Source: CAYVMP01 sp964452635
Lineage (GTDB): Bacteria > Patescibacteriota > Minisyncoccia > Phycocordibacterales > DATDWN01
DNA length: 34,668 bases
Direction of reading: 5' to 3'
Assembly (NCBI GenBank): GCA_964452635.1
Contig: CAYVMP010000008.1
Coordinates: forward strand, 1 to 34,668
Shown here piece after piece: positions 16,442 to 24,261 of this stretch. Below the pieces are notes generated by a model. It saw only the letters and a list, made by a program, of their open reading frames with translations. It ran no database searches and was not told the DNA's origin. A program made the translations under genes and the position numbers. Positions within the stretch are counted from its first letter, which is position 1; every line of letters begins with the position of its first letter.

Positions 16442-17458
16442 CTACTTGGTCTCTATATATTCATATATCATTCGAGAAATCTGAGCTATAACATTTTCCA
16501 AAGCACCAAAATCATTACCCTTGGTCATGATACAAAGGAGGTACGGGTGATGTGGATAATACACAATTCCACAGTTGTGTAATTCTCGTTTTAAAACACT
16601 TCCTCGCGAATCAAGAACGGTAAACTCACCAAACTTTTGAGAAACCACGGTATTGTGTGCAACACCTGCGTCAATCCCCTTTGTAAAATCAGTCTGGGAC
16701 ATTAGTTTAAGGGCTCTCTCTGACATCTCACGATTTATATATGTGGCATTATATAATATTCTAAAAAATAATGCATACGCAGAAATCGTCATGTAATCAT
16801 CTGTCAAACTTACCTCAGTGATACTCATGTCTCTAAAAAGATTATTGAATACATCCTCATATCCTGTTTTATTTAAATGATCTATTAGAAGTGTTGCCGC
16901 GTTATTATCAGAATATCTAATCATATACTCTATTAACTCAGCCACCGTATATACCGTACGAGGGACTATATGAATTGGTGATTTAATGTGTTCTTGTTCA
17001 TTCATATCGACTGCACCATCATAGTATATTTTATCCTTCAAAATATCAGGGTTGCTTTCTGCAATTTTGTAATATGCAATCATTGTCGGCACCTTACTTA
17101 AACTTGCTGGACTATACTGCTCATCTGGATTAATAGTCACTCCTCCAGATCCATTAATATCTCTAAAATACACTGAGGCTGTTTTGAGTCGCCCACTGCT
17201 CACCTGACCAGCAATAAATGTTTGCATGTTTTGTTCAAGATTTTTATATTCTGGCAAAACTGTTGTGTTTGGATTTTTTAATCCAATAATTGGGTCTATG
17301 AACGAATACTCTGTGTGTGCATTAAGACTACTCTGCCTGAGAGCAGTAATCGTGGGGGTAGAGATTTTACTCGGCAAAAAAACACTAAAAATAACACCTA
17401 TACAGAAAAACAGTGCTGAGAAAAATATAGTATACCGATGACGCATAATCATATTCAT
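16442..17458 (-). CDS. Anchored serine hydrolase of the class A beta-lactamase fold
   Basis: 338 residues. One N-terminal membrane helix (about 9-29), then an exported domain. The active-site triplet of penicillin-recognising enzymes is visible: S119-L-S-K122 in YSPASLSKVPTM, SDN at 183-185 in IRYSDNNAATLL, and K275-F-G in VVSQKFGEF in place of KTG. Beta-lactamase class A-related proteins without proven lactamase activity are common in this family; a role as carboxypeptidase or wall hydrolase is equally likely, so resistance should not be assumed. TATACT lies 7 bases before the ATG, so the start is probably leaderless. It lies between the pyrD-pgm fusion and the sensor gene. Confidence 0.88.
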   Translation of the reverse strand: MNMIMRHRYTIFFSALFFCIGVIFSVFLPSKISTPTITALRQSSLNAHTEYSFIDPIIGLKNPNTTVLPEYKNLEQNMQTFIAGQVSSGRLKTASVYFRDINGSGGVTINPDEQYSPASLSKVPTMIAYYKIAESNPDILKDKIYYDGAVDMNEQEHIKSPIHIVPRTVYTVAELIEYMIRYSDNNAATLLIDHLNKTGYEDVFNNLFRDMSITEVSLTDDYMTISAYALFFRILYNATYINREMSERALKLMSQTDFTKGIDAGVAHNTVVSQKFGEFTVLDSRGSVLKRELHNCGIVYYPHHPYLLCIMTKGNDFGALENVIAQISRMIYEYIETK

Positions 17459-17505
17459 ACAGATAAGTATAGTATGTAAAGGAAATCACTCAAGTATAAA
17501 AATAT

Positions 17506-19539
17506 CTACAAATCTCGCACATGTATTTGTTGAGATTTTTCAGAATAATTGCCTGCTGAATCATAAACTCTTAAAATAATATTTTTATCACCCGATTCCA
17601 AAAATGGAATAAACAACTGTGAACCAGTCGGGAGAAACAGGTGATTACCAAGATCAACATAATAATTCTGCTGGACACCACTACCGATATCTCGTGCTTC
17701 AAAAGAAAACCGAACCACATCCCCTTGTACAATATTATCAGAGCTTAGATGCATTGAAATAATAGATGGAGGGGTGTGATCAGATTGAATTTTGTAATGT
17801 GTTACCGGTCCACCAGAAACATCACGTAAATGGAAATAGAAAATACCGTCACCTGGAATATCCATACGGATAGACGAATCTTGTGTAGTATTTTTCCCTG
17901 AAGGAATAGTGTCTGGTGATGTATCAAGATTGTATACATACACTGTATTTGGTTTCCCTACCCAAACTAACTGGACTACATTTGTATTATACCAACGACT
18001 CTGGTTTGGGTGTGTTGGAGAAAAAACCAATATAGTTTTAGTCGTAGTTGCAATTGATCGATCAAATGTTCCGATTTGATAACTACCAGACTGTGCCGTA
18101 CGCAATACATTTGTTCCTAAACCATCATTTGCAAGTACTTTTGTATTATCCATATCAAAACCAAGTATAAACGTACCCGTTCGTTTTGGAACAATAACAA
18201 CATCAGCAATATTCTGTGATTGTTGTCCTGTCTGTAGTGGCCACAGAACACAAGATACGCTTGCCTTTCCTTCCACACGTTTTATTTTATTTTCGATAAC
18301 ATACATACATGTAGATGTTGATATTTCAATACGCGAAATATATGCCAAAGCTGAATTATACTGCAACTCAATATCCACAGCATTAATAGACTCATCTCCC
18401 GTATCAACAATAATAGAAAAACGCTGTTCAAAATCTAAATCATATACACCAAATTCAGGCTCCACTCTCAGTGTGGAATTGTAGAGTGCATATGGAGTTC
18501 TTTGTAATTTTAAATATCCAATATTTTCTAAATGTAAGGCAAAAAATGCAATAATAAATACTGGAATAGACACAATGCAAATAATAAGATAGTACCGCCA
18601 CCCTCTTTCCTCTCCACGTGAATGACTGTGATATCGGAGTGCAAAAAATAAAAACGTACACAACGTAAACATAGAAAGAAGTACGTTTGATACAGCCGAG
18701 AAATCATGACGCGGAATAAATATAAGCGCCCCACCAGGACTCTGTTCAAGTCCTGGGAAAATGACATTTTCAACTAAATAAAAAGATCCATCAACAAAAG
18801 CAATCGTACTACCTGTTTTCCCATTTTTGACCCAATCTGAGGTTGAGTTGAAATACGAGTGAGTTAACTTGTGTATCTCATTATTAGAAAAACTACTACC
18901 ATATACACCAGTATCTTTATTATAAAACACGACCTCAACACCATGAGGGAGATATGTGTCTCTGAATCGAGTTGCATATACGTCATCAGTCAGGTAATTT
19001 GCAAACAAAGCGCCGATCATGTGTCCATCGTGCATTACCGGACGACCAGTATTAAGAAATAACTGATCTGGACTAAATCCAATTGGGATTTCTATGCTTT
19101 CAGCGTACTCTCCCTGAGCAACACGTCTACCTACGGGATTAAGAATAAAAACATTATCTCCATGTTTTCCTGGAGTTCTAGTTCTTGCAATATTTATACC
19201 CTCACTATTTACCACCCCCATAAGTCCAATTGATCGCAGATTTTTTTCATTCTGAAGAACTTCGCTTAATTTTTCTGTATTTTGCTCCAAAAGATATTTT
19301 TGAACTAGAGAATTTTTAGCAACGATATTACCCTGTTCTCTTAAATGAGCAAAATCCTGCTTGATACCACCAGTAAATAGACTTCGTGATTCCCGAGCAA
19401 TATACGATACATACAAAGATCCTCCGATATGGAAAAACACAAAAAGAAACAGAAAAACTCCTAATGCAATGTACAATGCCTTTACCAAAGATTTTGCTGT
19501 TTTTATCATATGAGATATATGTGTAGAAAATTTATTCAT
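17506..19539 (-). CDS. Membrane sensor with Cache-like domain and exported cohesin/Ig-like tail
   Basis: 677 residues. TM1 (about 18-45) is followed by an extracytoplasmic domain (50-280) that looks like a double Cache/PAS sensor: LVQKYLLEQNTEKLSEVL, GLMGVVNSEGINIART, then GRPVMHDGHMIGALFANYLTDDVYA. TM2 (284-302) and TM3 (315-337) flank a short loop. After that comes a second exported part: a cohesin-like beta domain (about 368-490, FSIIVDTGDESINAVDIELQYN) and an Ig-like C-terminal domain (about 590-677, DHTPPSIISMHLSS to VYDSAGNYSEKSQ). There is no kinase, GGDEF, HAMP or chemoreceptor signalling region. It overlaps the transporter gene upstream by 4 bases. The function is unknown; domain calls are by eye. 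Confidence 0.78.
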   Translation of the reverse strand: MNKFSTHISHMIKTAKSLVKALYIALGVFLFLFVFFHIGGSLYVSYIARESRSLFTGGIKQDFAHLREQGNIVAKNSLVQKYLLEQNTEKLSEVLQNEKNLRSIGLMGVVNSEGINIARTRTPGKHGDNVFILNPVGRRVAQGEYAESIEIPIGFSPDQLFLNTGRPVMHDGHMIGALFANYLTDDVYATRFRDTYLPHGVEVVFYNKDTGVYGSSFSNNEIHKLTHSYFNSTSDWVKNGKTGSTIAFVDGSFYLVENVIFPGLEQSPGGALIFIPRHDFSAVSNVLLSMFTLCTFLFFALRYHSHSRGEERGWRYYLIICIVSIPVFIIAFFALHLENIGYLKLQRTPYALYNSTLRVEPEFGVYDLDFEQRFSIIVDTGDESINAVDIELQYNSALAYISRIEISTSTCMYVIENKIKRVEGKASVSCVLWPLQTGQQSQNIADVVIVPKRTGTFILGFDMDNTKVLANDGLGTNVLRTAQSGSYQIGTFDRSIATTTKTILVFSPTHPNQSRWYNTNVVQLVWVGKPNTVYVYNLDTSPDTIPSGKNTTQDSSIRMDIPGDGIFYFHLRDVSGGPVTHYKIQSDHTPPSIISMHLSSDNIVQGDVVRFSFEARDIGSGVQQNYYVDLGNHLFLPTGSQLFIPFLESGDKNIILRVYDSAGNYSEKSQQIHVRDL

Positions 19540-20207
19540 TTTTTATGTTCAAAATATTGATCGATATATACAAATGGCGTACCGAGAACCACAACAACAG
19601 TCTTTACAAACCAACCAATGAGTATTGTCTGAACCAAAAGTGGTCCCGGCAAATCAAAAAAAGCAATCGAAAAGAAAATTAGACTATCGACGAGCTGGGC
19701 AACAATATTCGCACTGTTTATTCGAAACCACAAAAACTTTCCTCGTGTCCACTCCTTAAACCATACATAGAGATACACATTCACATACTGAGCAAATATA
19801 TAGGCGAGAACACTTGCAAGCACAATACGTGGAGAAAAAGAAAATAGTGTGGAAAGAGCACCATTGGTAGTGCTACTGAGAGAAATGCCTGTGAATGCAA
19901 CACCAAACTGTGATAGTAGAGAAAATAAGATACTAAATACCGCACCATACCAGATTATTTTGACCCCATTTTTTCTATGACCTTTTTCGAGAATAAAATG
20001 CGTTGCCAAGAACACACTTGCATAAAAAACATTACCTGCGTTTGTAGTCAAACCAAATATTGTTATAATTTTTGCACCGAAAACCGCAACAAGAAGCAAG
20101 TTCACTACGATCGAGCCGAGCAACCAATCAACCCCTCGACGCGCAAGAAAAAATACAAAAATGATATCTGCTAAGGTAGAGAGAACGAACACATATTCAT
20201 TGTGCAT
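19536..20207 (-). CDS. Queuosine-precursor transporter family (VUT/YhhQ)
   Basis: 223 residues with about six membrane helices. The family features are visible: LSTLADIIFVFFLARRGVDWLLGSIVVNLLL, the FSPRIVLASVLAYIFAQYVNVYLYVWFKEWTRGKFLWFRINSANIVAQLVDSLIFF core (split here across helices), and a final VYIDQYF. The YhhQ/VUT family imports queuosine precursors such as preQ0. No queuosine biosynthesis gene is nearby. I chose the ATG at 20207 because an extended -10 TGG-TATAAT ends 9 bases upstream. It overlaps the sensor gene by 4 bases, so translation is probably coupled. Confidence 0.85.
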   Translation of the reverse strand: MHNEYVFVLSTLADIIFVFFLARRGVDWLLGSIVVNLLLVAVFGAKIITIFGLTTNAGNVFYASVFLATHFILEKGHRKNGVKIIWYGAVFSILFSLLSQFGVAFTGISLSSTTNGALSTLFSFSPRIVLASVLAYIFAQYVNVYLYVWFKEWTRGKFLWFRINSANIVAQLVDSLIFFSIAFFDLPGPLLVQTILIGWFVKTVVVVLGTPFVYIDQYFEHKK

Positions 20208-20257
20208 TGCTTCCAAATTATACCACACTACATCTACACAACAAATCGCGTATGTTA

Positions 20258-20506
20258 CTAACTATTGTGAAATAGTGACAGCTTTTGCTCTCGTGTATAC
20301 CCTTTCAATTCCCGTTCGCGAGAAAGTGCTTGGCCTCGTGTAGAATATTTTTCAGACCACACGAGAGTGACTGGACGCCTACCTCTCGTATATTTCGCCC
20401 CACGATGTGAGTGATTATGCTCCAGAATCCTCCTGTCTATGTTGGTTGTGTATCCTGTGTATAGAGTCCCATCAGAACACTTTAGAATGTAAACGGAGTG
20501 AGACAT
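20258..20506 (-). CDS. GIY-YIG nuclease-fold protein (UPF0213 type)
   Basis: 82 residues. The GIY-YIG motif appears as VYILKCSDGTLYTGYT (VYIL...YTG), followed by DRRILEHNHSHRGAKYTRGRRPVTLVWSE, matching the stand-alone YhbQ/UPF0213 family with its Arg and Tyr and a downstream Glu (SRERELKG). It is a small single-domain member, likely acting on structured DNA; the cellular role is unsettled for the family. It follows the DUF1653 gene by 4 bases, and both are transcribed from the promoter before that gene. Confidence 0.92.
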   Translation of the reverse strand: MSHSVYILKCSDGTLYTGYTTNIDRRILEHNHSHRGAKYTRGRRPVTLVWSEKYSTRGQALSRERELKGYTREQKLSLFHNS

Positions 20507-20510
20507 AGAA

Positions 20511-20846
20511 CTACATATTACCGTACATCTCGTTTTTTATCTGTTTGAGTTTCTCGACAATCCCAGCATCAGTAATTTTCTGGAATCGAGGAAATATCCT
20601 GCCATCCTTTGTAACCCTCTCAACAAACATATCGCGCGGACGAATCCAATAGTGAACACCGTCCTGCATTTCAGTTTGGTACAGTGATCGATACACAACC
20701 AATTTCTCTTCCGTTTCAGTATGTGTACCCACACCGATAACTTCATACGCGTAATTCTGTACTACTCCATGTGGATCGTGTTTATAGTGGTAATAAAATC
20801 CCACCTCAGGATCGATTGATGTATGTGGTGAAAATTGTGTATTCAT
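20511..20846 (-). CDS. DUF1653-type protein
   Basis: 111 residues. The pattern VGFYYHYKHDPHGVVQNYAYEVIGVGTHTETEEKLVVYRSLY (seen in pieces), then WIRPRDMFVERVTKDGRIFPRFQKI, is typical of the DUF1653 family of small soluble proteins with an SH3-like fold. The function is unknown. TATACT ends 6 bases before the ATG, so a leaderless message is expected. It heads a two-gene unit with the GIY-YIG gene. Confidence 0.85.
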   Translation of the reverse strand: MNTQFSPHTSIDPEVGFYYHYKHDPHGVVQNYAYEVIGVGTHTETEEKLVVYRSLYQTEMQDGVHYWIRPRDMFVERVTKDGRIFPRFQKITDAGIVEKLKQIKNEMYGNM

Positions 20847-20860
20847 TATATAAGTATACT

Positions 20861-20907
20861 AAAAAAGAAAACCCCACCAAAGCCCGTTTCTCGGAGCCTT
20901 GGTGAGG
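20861..20907 (-). terminator. Terminator of the 110-residue orphan gene
   Basis: On the minus strand CCTCACCAAGGCTCC (from 20907) pairs with GGGCTTTGGTGGGG, followed by TTTTCTTTTTT. On the plus strand a T-run (TTATTTTTT) also follows, so it could act in both directions. It abuts the -10 box of the DUF1653 gene. Confidence 0.92.
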
Positions 20908-20926
20908 TTATTTTTTGCGACCACTA

Positions 20927-21259
20927 CTATAGTCGCGTCATGATCCTGTACATTTGTTTTGCCAACTTCTCGGGGTCATCCTTGAATCCACCTCGAACGT
21001 AGTCAACGTACAGACGTTCGATCGAGATTATTTTTTCGAAGAGATGGCCTTTGATTGGGGTTGGGCATACATACCCTACAATCCCCCTCAAAAGCCGAAT
21101 TTGGATTCCGTTGCGAACCCGGAATTCCCTCTTCTGCTTTGAGTGCCTCAGCAGTAGGACAACCTCTCTCAACGAGAGAGGAAAGAAGTCAGGCACATCT
21201 ACTGTGTCTAGAATACCCCTTTCACATGAAGACAAGGGGGGGTTTATTAGTACTTGCAT
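20927..21259 (-). CDS. Orphan protein of 110 residues with SD and own promoter
   Basis: No family recognised. It is soluble and basic, with a middle stretch REVVLLLRHSKQKREFRVRNG and a helical end (DDPEKLAKQMYRIMTRL). It forms a complete unit: TTGACA, 18 bases, TATATA, then AGGAGGT 6 bases before the ATG, and a strong terminator 20 bases after the stop. This canonical SD-led layout contrasts with leaderless neighbours and recurs in three other orphan genes of the window (29238, 30788, 32808). Confidence 0.78.
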   Translation of the reverse strand: MQVLINPPLSSCERGILDTVDVPDFFPLSLREVVLLLRHSKQKREFRVRNGIQIRLLRGIVGYVCPTPIKGHLFEKIISIERLYVDYVRGGFKDDPEKLAKQMYRIMTRL

Positions 21260-21265
21260 CTCACT

Positions 21266-21310
21266 ACCTCCTAGGTAAAATATATAGCATATTATTAACT
21301 ATTTTGTCAA
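21266..21310 (-). promoter_or_regulatory. Consensus promoter and SD of the 110-residue gene
   Basis: Read leftward: TTGACA (21310-21305), 18-base spacer, TATATA (21286-21281), SD AGGAGGT (21272-21266), 6 bases, ATG. This is the strongest classical promoter in the window. Confidence 0.85.
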
Positions 21311-21348
21311 TACCCCCACCGCAAGCACATAAAGCATATGACCACACC

Positions 21349-21858
21349 CTACATTTTCCGACTATCATACGCCCAATGGAGGAGTGCTTGGCGCTGTCGA
21401 GGACGACACAACATATCACTGTGCCTACAATGAGTGCTCAATTGTGCAATATGTCGACGCATCGCCTTCCATCGTTTTATTTGAACTCTATCCATTTCAG
21501 GAATTCGACGTCCCATGTAGTATCGACAATACCACTGAAACCATCCTCGAGGATCCTCGGGGTATATCCATCCTTTCTTTTGCCACATAGACAGTGGCTG
21601 AGAAGCATCCACACCGAAATAATTTAGCTTTGGATTATGTCCAGAAACACCAAGCGTATGAAATTTTGCATTACGAAACCATTTTTTTGGAAATTCATCT
21701 CTGCAGTCACGCATATATCTCCCGCCAAATACTCCAAGTTCAAGCATCTGTTCTGGTGTCAGATCCGGTCGAAATTCTGAATCAAAATGTTTTCCTTCTG
21801 GTTCAGAAATTTCATAGTGATAGCCCTTCTGCATTGTATCGTTTACTTTTATTTTCAT
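21349..21858 (-). CDS. Conserved protein of unknown function (RPRQRQALLHWAYDSRK type)
   Basis: 169 residues from MKIKVNDTMQKGYHYEI; an ATG 6 bases upstream is also possible. It is rich in Trp, Tyr and Arg, with long invariant-looking blocks: LTPEQMLELGVFGGRYMRDC, EFPKKWF, NYFGVDASQPLSMW, GWIYPEDPRGWFQWYCRYY and CRPRQRQALLHWAYDSRKM. I recall similar hypothetical proteins scattered across bacteria and some eukaryotes, but know no function. Paired Cys residues (C144 CRHSDMLC type spacing) hint at metal or disulfide chemistry. A -10-like TAGAAT is about 13 bases upstream of the first ATG. It is not obviously in the operon to its left. Confidence 0.82.
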   Translation of the reverse strand: MKIKVNDTMQKGYHYEISEPEGKHFDSEFRPDLTPEQMLELGVFGGRYMRDCRDEFPKKWFRNAKFHTLGVSGHNPKLNYFGVDASQPLSMWQKKGWIYPEDPRGWFQWYCRYYMGRRIPEMDRVQIKRWKAMRRHIAQLSTHCRHSDMLCRPRQRQALLHWAYDSRKM

Positions 21859-21881
21859 ACACATGTGTCTTTTTTGTAATT

Positions 21882-22295
21882 CTATCGTATATCTCCCACT
21901 GAACGAATTTGTACATTTTTAGCGGTAATACTTCCATCGTTATTTGCAGTACCTGTAATGGTTACGTTTAGACCAGTTACAATATCACCAAACGATGCGG
22001 TTGATGATTTCACTATTTGTGTACTTGAAGCAACAAGAGCGATCTTTGTACTTCCGTCTTGCATTTTTATTGTCACACTTTTGGAATCTTTAGAAAGAAT
22101 TTCGCCTGTTGTAAAGGCAGTATTCATACCCAATCTTGTACCCATACCTCGAAGACCACTTTGATTCGATGAAAACTGAATATTACTGAATTGTCCTCGG
22201 GTCGTAGTTGTACGCTTACCATACACCATCCCAGCATAGAATACACCTCCAATACCAACAATTATTAAAAATCCAATGATAATTTTTTTACTCAT
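21882..22295 (-). CDS. Anchored DUF5666-like protein
   Basis: 137 residues. An N-terminal membrane helix (about 4-24) and a Thr/Ser/Gly-rich linker are followed by a small beta domain: TGEILSKDSKSVTIKMQDG, STQIVKSSTASFGDIVTGLNVTITGTAN and SITAKNVQIR. This resembles DUF5666, a small OB-like domain often found with membrane transport genes. It is last in the MacAB-type operon and is a paralogue in plan of the protein at 26074-26544. Confidence 0.8.
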   Translation of the reverse strand: MSKKIIIGFLIIVGIGGVFYAGMVYGKRTTTTRGQFSNIQFSSNQSGLRGMGTRLGMNTAFTTGEILSKDSKSVTIKMQDGSTKIALVASSTQIVKSSTASFGDIVTGLNVTITGTANNDGSITAKNVQIRSVGDIR

Positions 22296-22327
22296 ACTAT
22301 ATATATTAATATTAATGTAATAATTTA

Positions 22328-23551
22328 CTACTCATATCGCAATGCCTCAATTGGATTAAGTGAAGCTGCGCGACGTGCTGGGTAATAACCAAACACAATA
22401 CCCACAACCGCAGAGACACCGAAAGCAAGCAATACTGACGAAAACGATACACTCGTGGCTACCACACCAGTCCAGTTTACAATAAACGAAATAAACCACC
22501 CGAGTGCAATACCAACGACTCCACCTATAACCGTCAATGTAATTGCTTCAGATAAAAATTGAATCGAGATGTCTTTTTTTCTGGCACCAATCGCTTTACG
22601 TAAACCAATTTCTTTCGTACGTTCTGTAACTGTTGTGAGCATCATATTCATAATCCCAATCCCACCAACAAGAAGCGATATTCCACCTATTGCAGCCAAA
22701 AGATACGTCAATGTTGAAGTAACACTAGACGCAGCACCAAGAATATCATTTTGATTCTGTACACTAAAATCTGCTTGAGTGGAATCAGAAATTTTGTGTC
22801 TACTTAAAAGCAGAGCAGTAATATCTGCCTGCACTTGAGCCATAACATCAGGTGATGATGCCTGAATAGCAATTGTTGTTACATACTGATCACCAGAAAG
22901 ATACCTCTGTGCACTTTTAACAGGAATGTACACAACGTCATCTTGGTTTTGGAACCCTGATCCCCCCTTAGAAACTGTGATACCGACAACCTTGAACTCC
23001 ATACCGTTTATACGAATTGATTGACCAACAGCACTTGCTCCCTCACCAAAAAGATCAGTTTGAGTGGTAGGACCAAGAACCGCAACTTTTGATGCTGAAT
23101 TATTTTGCACATCAGAAATAAATGACCCTTCAGCGACCTCAACATTCCGAACTTGAGGATAAATTGGTGTCACACCGTTTACTGTTGTATTTGTATTTGT
23201 ACCTTTTGCCGTGATCTGATATCTACCAGAAACTTGAGAGTCGACAGCTTCTGCATCTGTGATTTGCGTAGCTATGGCTTCAGCATCCTCGTTGGTGAGA
23301 GTTTTTGCATTTCCACGACCACCACTAACCCCAAACCCTTGTGTACGCTGTGCCCCAGGAGTTACTTGGATCAAATTCGAACCAAGAGACTCAATAGATG
23401 ACGATATTGTTTTAGATGCACCTGTACCAATACTTACCATTGCAATCACCGAAGAAATACCTATGACAATCCCGAGCATGGTTAGTCCAGATCTAACTTT
23501 GTTTGCTGATAATGCCGAATATGTCTCGTGAATAATATCTTTGAATTTCAT
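22328..23551 (-). CDS. MacB-type ABC transporter permease (FtsX family)
   Basis: 407 residues. TM1 (about 21-43, SGLTMLGIVIGISSVIAMVSIG) is followed by a MacB_PCD extracytoplasmic domain (45-270) and three C-terminal helices in the FtsX domain (about 285-400). It carries GIGIMNMMLTTVTERTKEIGLRKAIGARKKDI, a hallmark of the MacB/LolC type, and ends FGYYPARRAASLNPIEALRYE. No ATPase is fused, and the partner gene overlaps by 4 bases. The likely role is export of a peptide, antibiotic or lipid-linked molecule together with the adaptor, or mechanotransmission. Confidence 0.93.
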   Translation of the reverse strand: MKFKDIIHETYSALSANKVRSGLTMLGIVIGISSVIAMVSIGTGASKTISSSIESLGSNLIQVTPGAQRTQGFGVSGGRGNAKTLTNEDAEAIATQITDAEAVDSQVSGRYQITAKGTNTNTTVNGVTPIYPQVRNVEVAEGSFISDVQNNSASKVAVLGPTTQTDLFGEGASAVGQSIRINGMEFKVVGITVSKGGSGFQNQDDVVYIPVKSAQRYLSGDQYVTTIAIQASSPDVMAQVQADITALLLSRHKISDSTQADFSVQNQNDILGAASSVTSTLTYLLAAIGGISLLVGGIGIMNMMLTTVTERTKEIGLRKAIGARKKDISIQFLSEAITLTVIGGVVGIALGWFISFIVNWTGVVATSVSFSSVLLAFGVSAVVGIVFGYYPARRAASLNPIEALRYE

Positions 23552-24252
23552 TGTGTAAAATGTTTACGGGAATGAGATTTTGAATCAGAAACAATAACCC
23601 CATCTCGTATGGTAATAATCCGTTCAGCATACTCTGCCACATCGTGTTCGTGAGTAATCAAAATAATAGTTCTCCCATGTTCCTGATTTAACTTCTGAAA
23701 AGTACCCAAAACTATTTCTCCAGTTTTTGTATCAAGATTCCCAGTTGGTTCATCGGCCAGAATCAAAGACGGATCATTAACCAATGCTCTTGCAATAGCA
23801 ACACGTTGAATCTGTCCACCAGACAGTTGGTTACTCATATGAGTAAAGTGTGACTCAGTCATTCCAGCTGATAGAAGTGCTTTCTTTGATCTATTATCTC
23901 TTTCTTCCTCGTCCACACCAGCATAGACAAGAGGAAGCATCACATTGCGCATTACAGTCGTACGCGGTAACAAATTAAACGACTGAAAGACAAAACCAAT
24001 ATGGAGTCGACGAATCTCTGCCAACTCTTCGTCGGTTTGAGTGGATACATCCTTACCATCAAGAAAATATGTTCCTGTTGTTGGTGTATCAAGACATCCA
24101 AGTATATGCATGAGAGTTGATTTACCAGAACCAGATGGTCCCATAATCGCAACAAACTCACCATCGTTTATAGTAAACGTAACTCCTTTTAGTGCTTGAA
24201 ATTGCGCATCACCGGAACCGTATGTTTTTGTAATATTTTTTATCTCAATCAT
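23548..24252 (-). CDS. MacB/LolD-type ABC transporter ATPase
   Basis: 234 residues. Walker A GPSGSGKS (about 39-46), signature LSGGQIQRVAIARAL, Walker B LILADEPT, D-loop NLDTKTG and H-loop THEH are all present. The MacB/LolD family marker of a second helix with FVFQSFNLLPRTTVMRNVMLP is also seen. It forms an ABC unit with the permease gene (4-base overlap). No SD is evident. Confidence 0.96.
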   Translation of the reverse strand: MIEIKNITKTYGSGDAQFQALKGVTFTINDGEFVAIMGPSGSGKSTLMHILGCLDTPTTGTYFLDGKDVSTQTDEELAEIRRLHIGFVFQSFNLLPRTTVMRNVMLPLVYAGVDEEERDNRSKKALLSAGMTESHFTHMSNQLSGGQIQRVAIARALVNDPSLILADEPTGNLDTKTGEIVLGTFQKLNQEHGRTIILITHEHDVAEYAERIITIRDGVIVSDSKSHSRKHFTQ

Positions 24253-24261
24253 AACCTGTAT

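Noticed and set aside
16442..17458. Antibiotic resistance beta-lactamase
   Set aside because: The SxxK, SDN and KFG motifs only show the fold; the third motif is not the usual KTG and there is no evidence for lactam hydrolysis.
21055..21627. Open frame of 190 codons on the plus strand
   Set aside because: It lies antisense to two better-supported genes with an SD, a promoter and conserved protein motifs; its protein has no family features.
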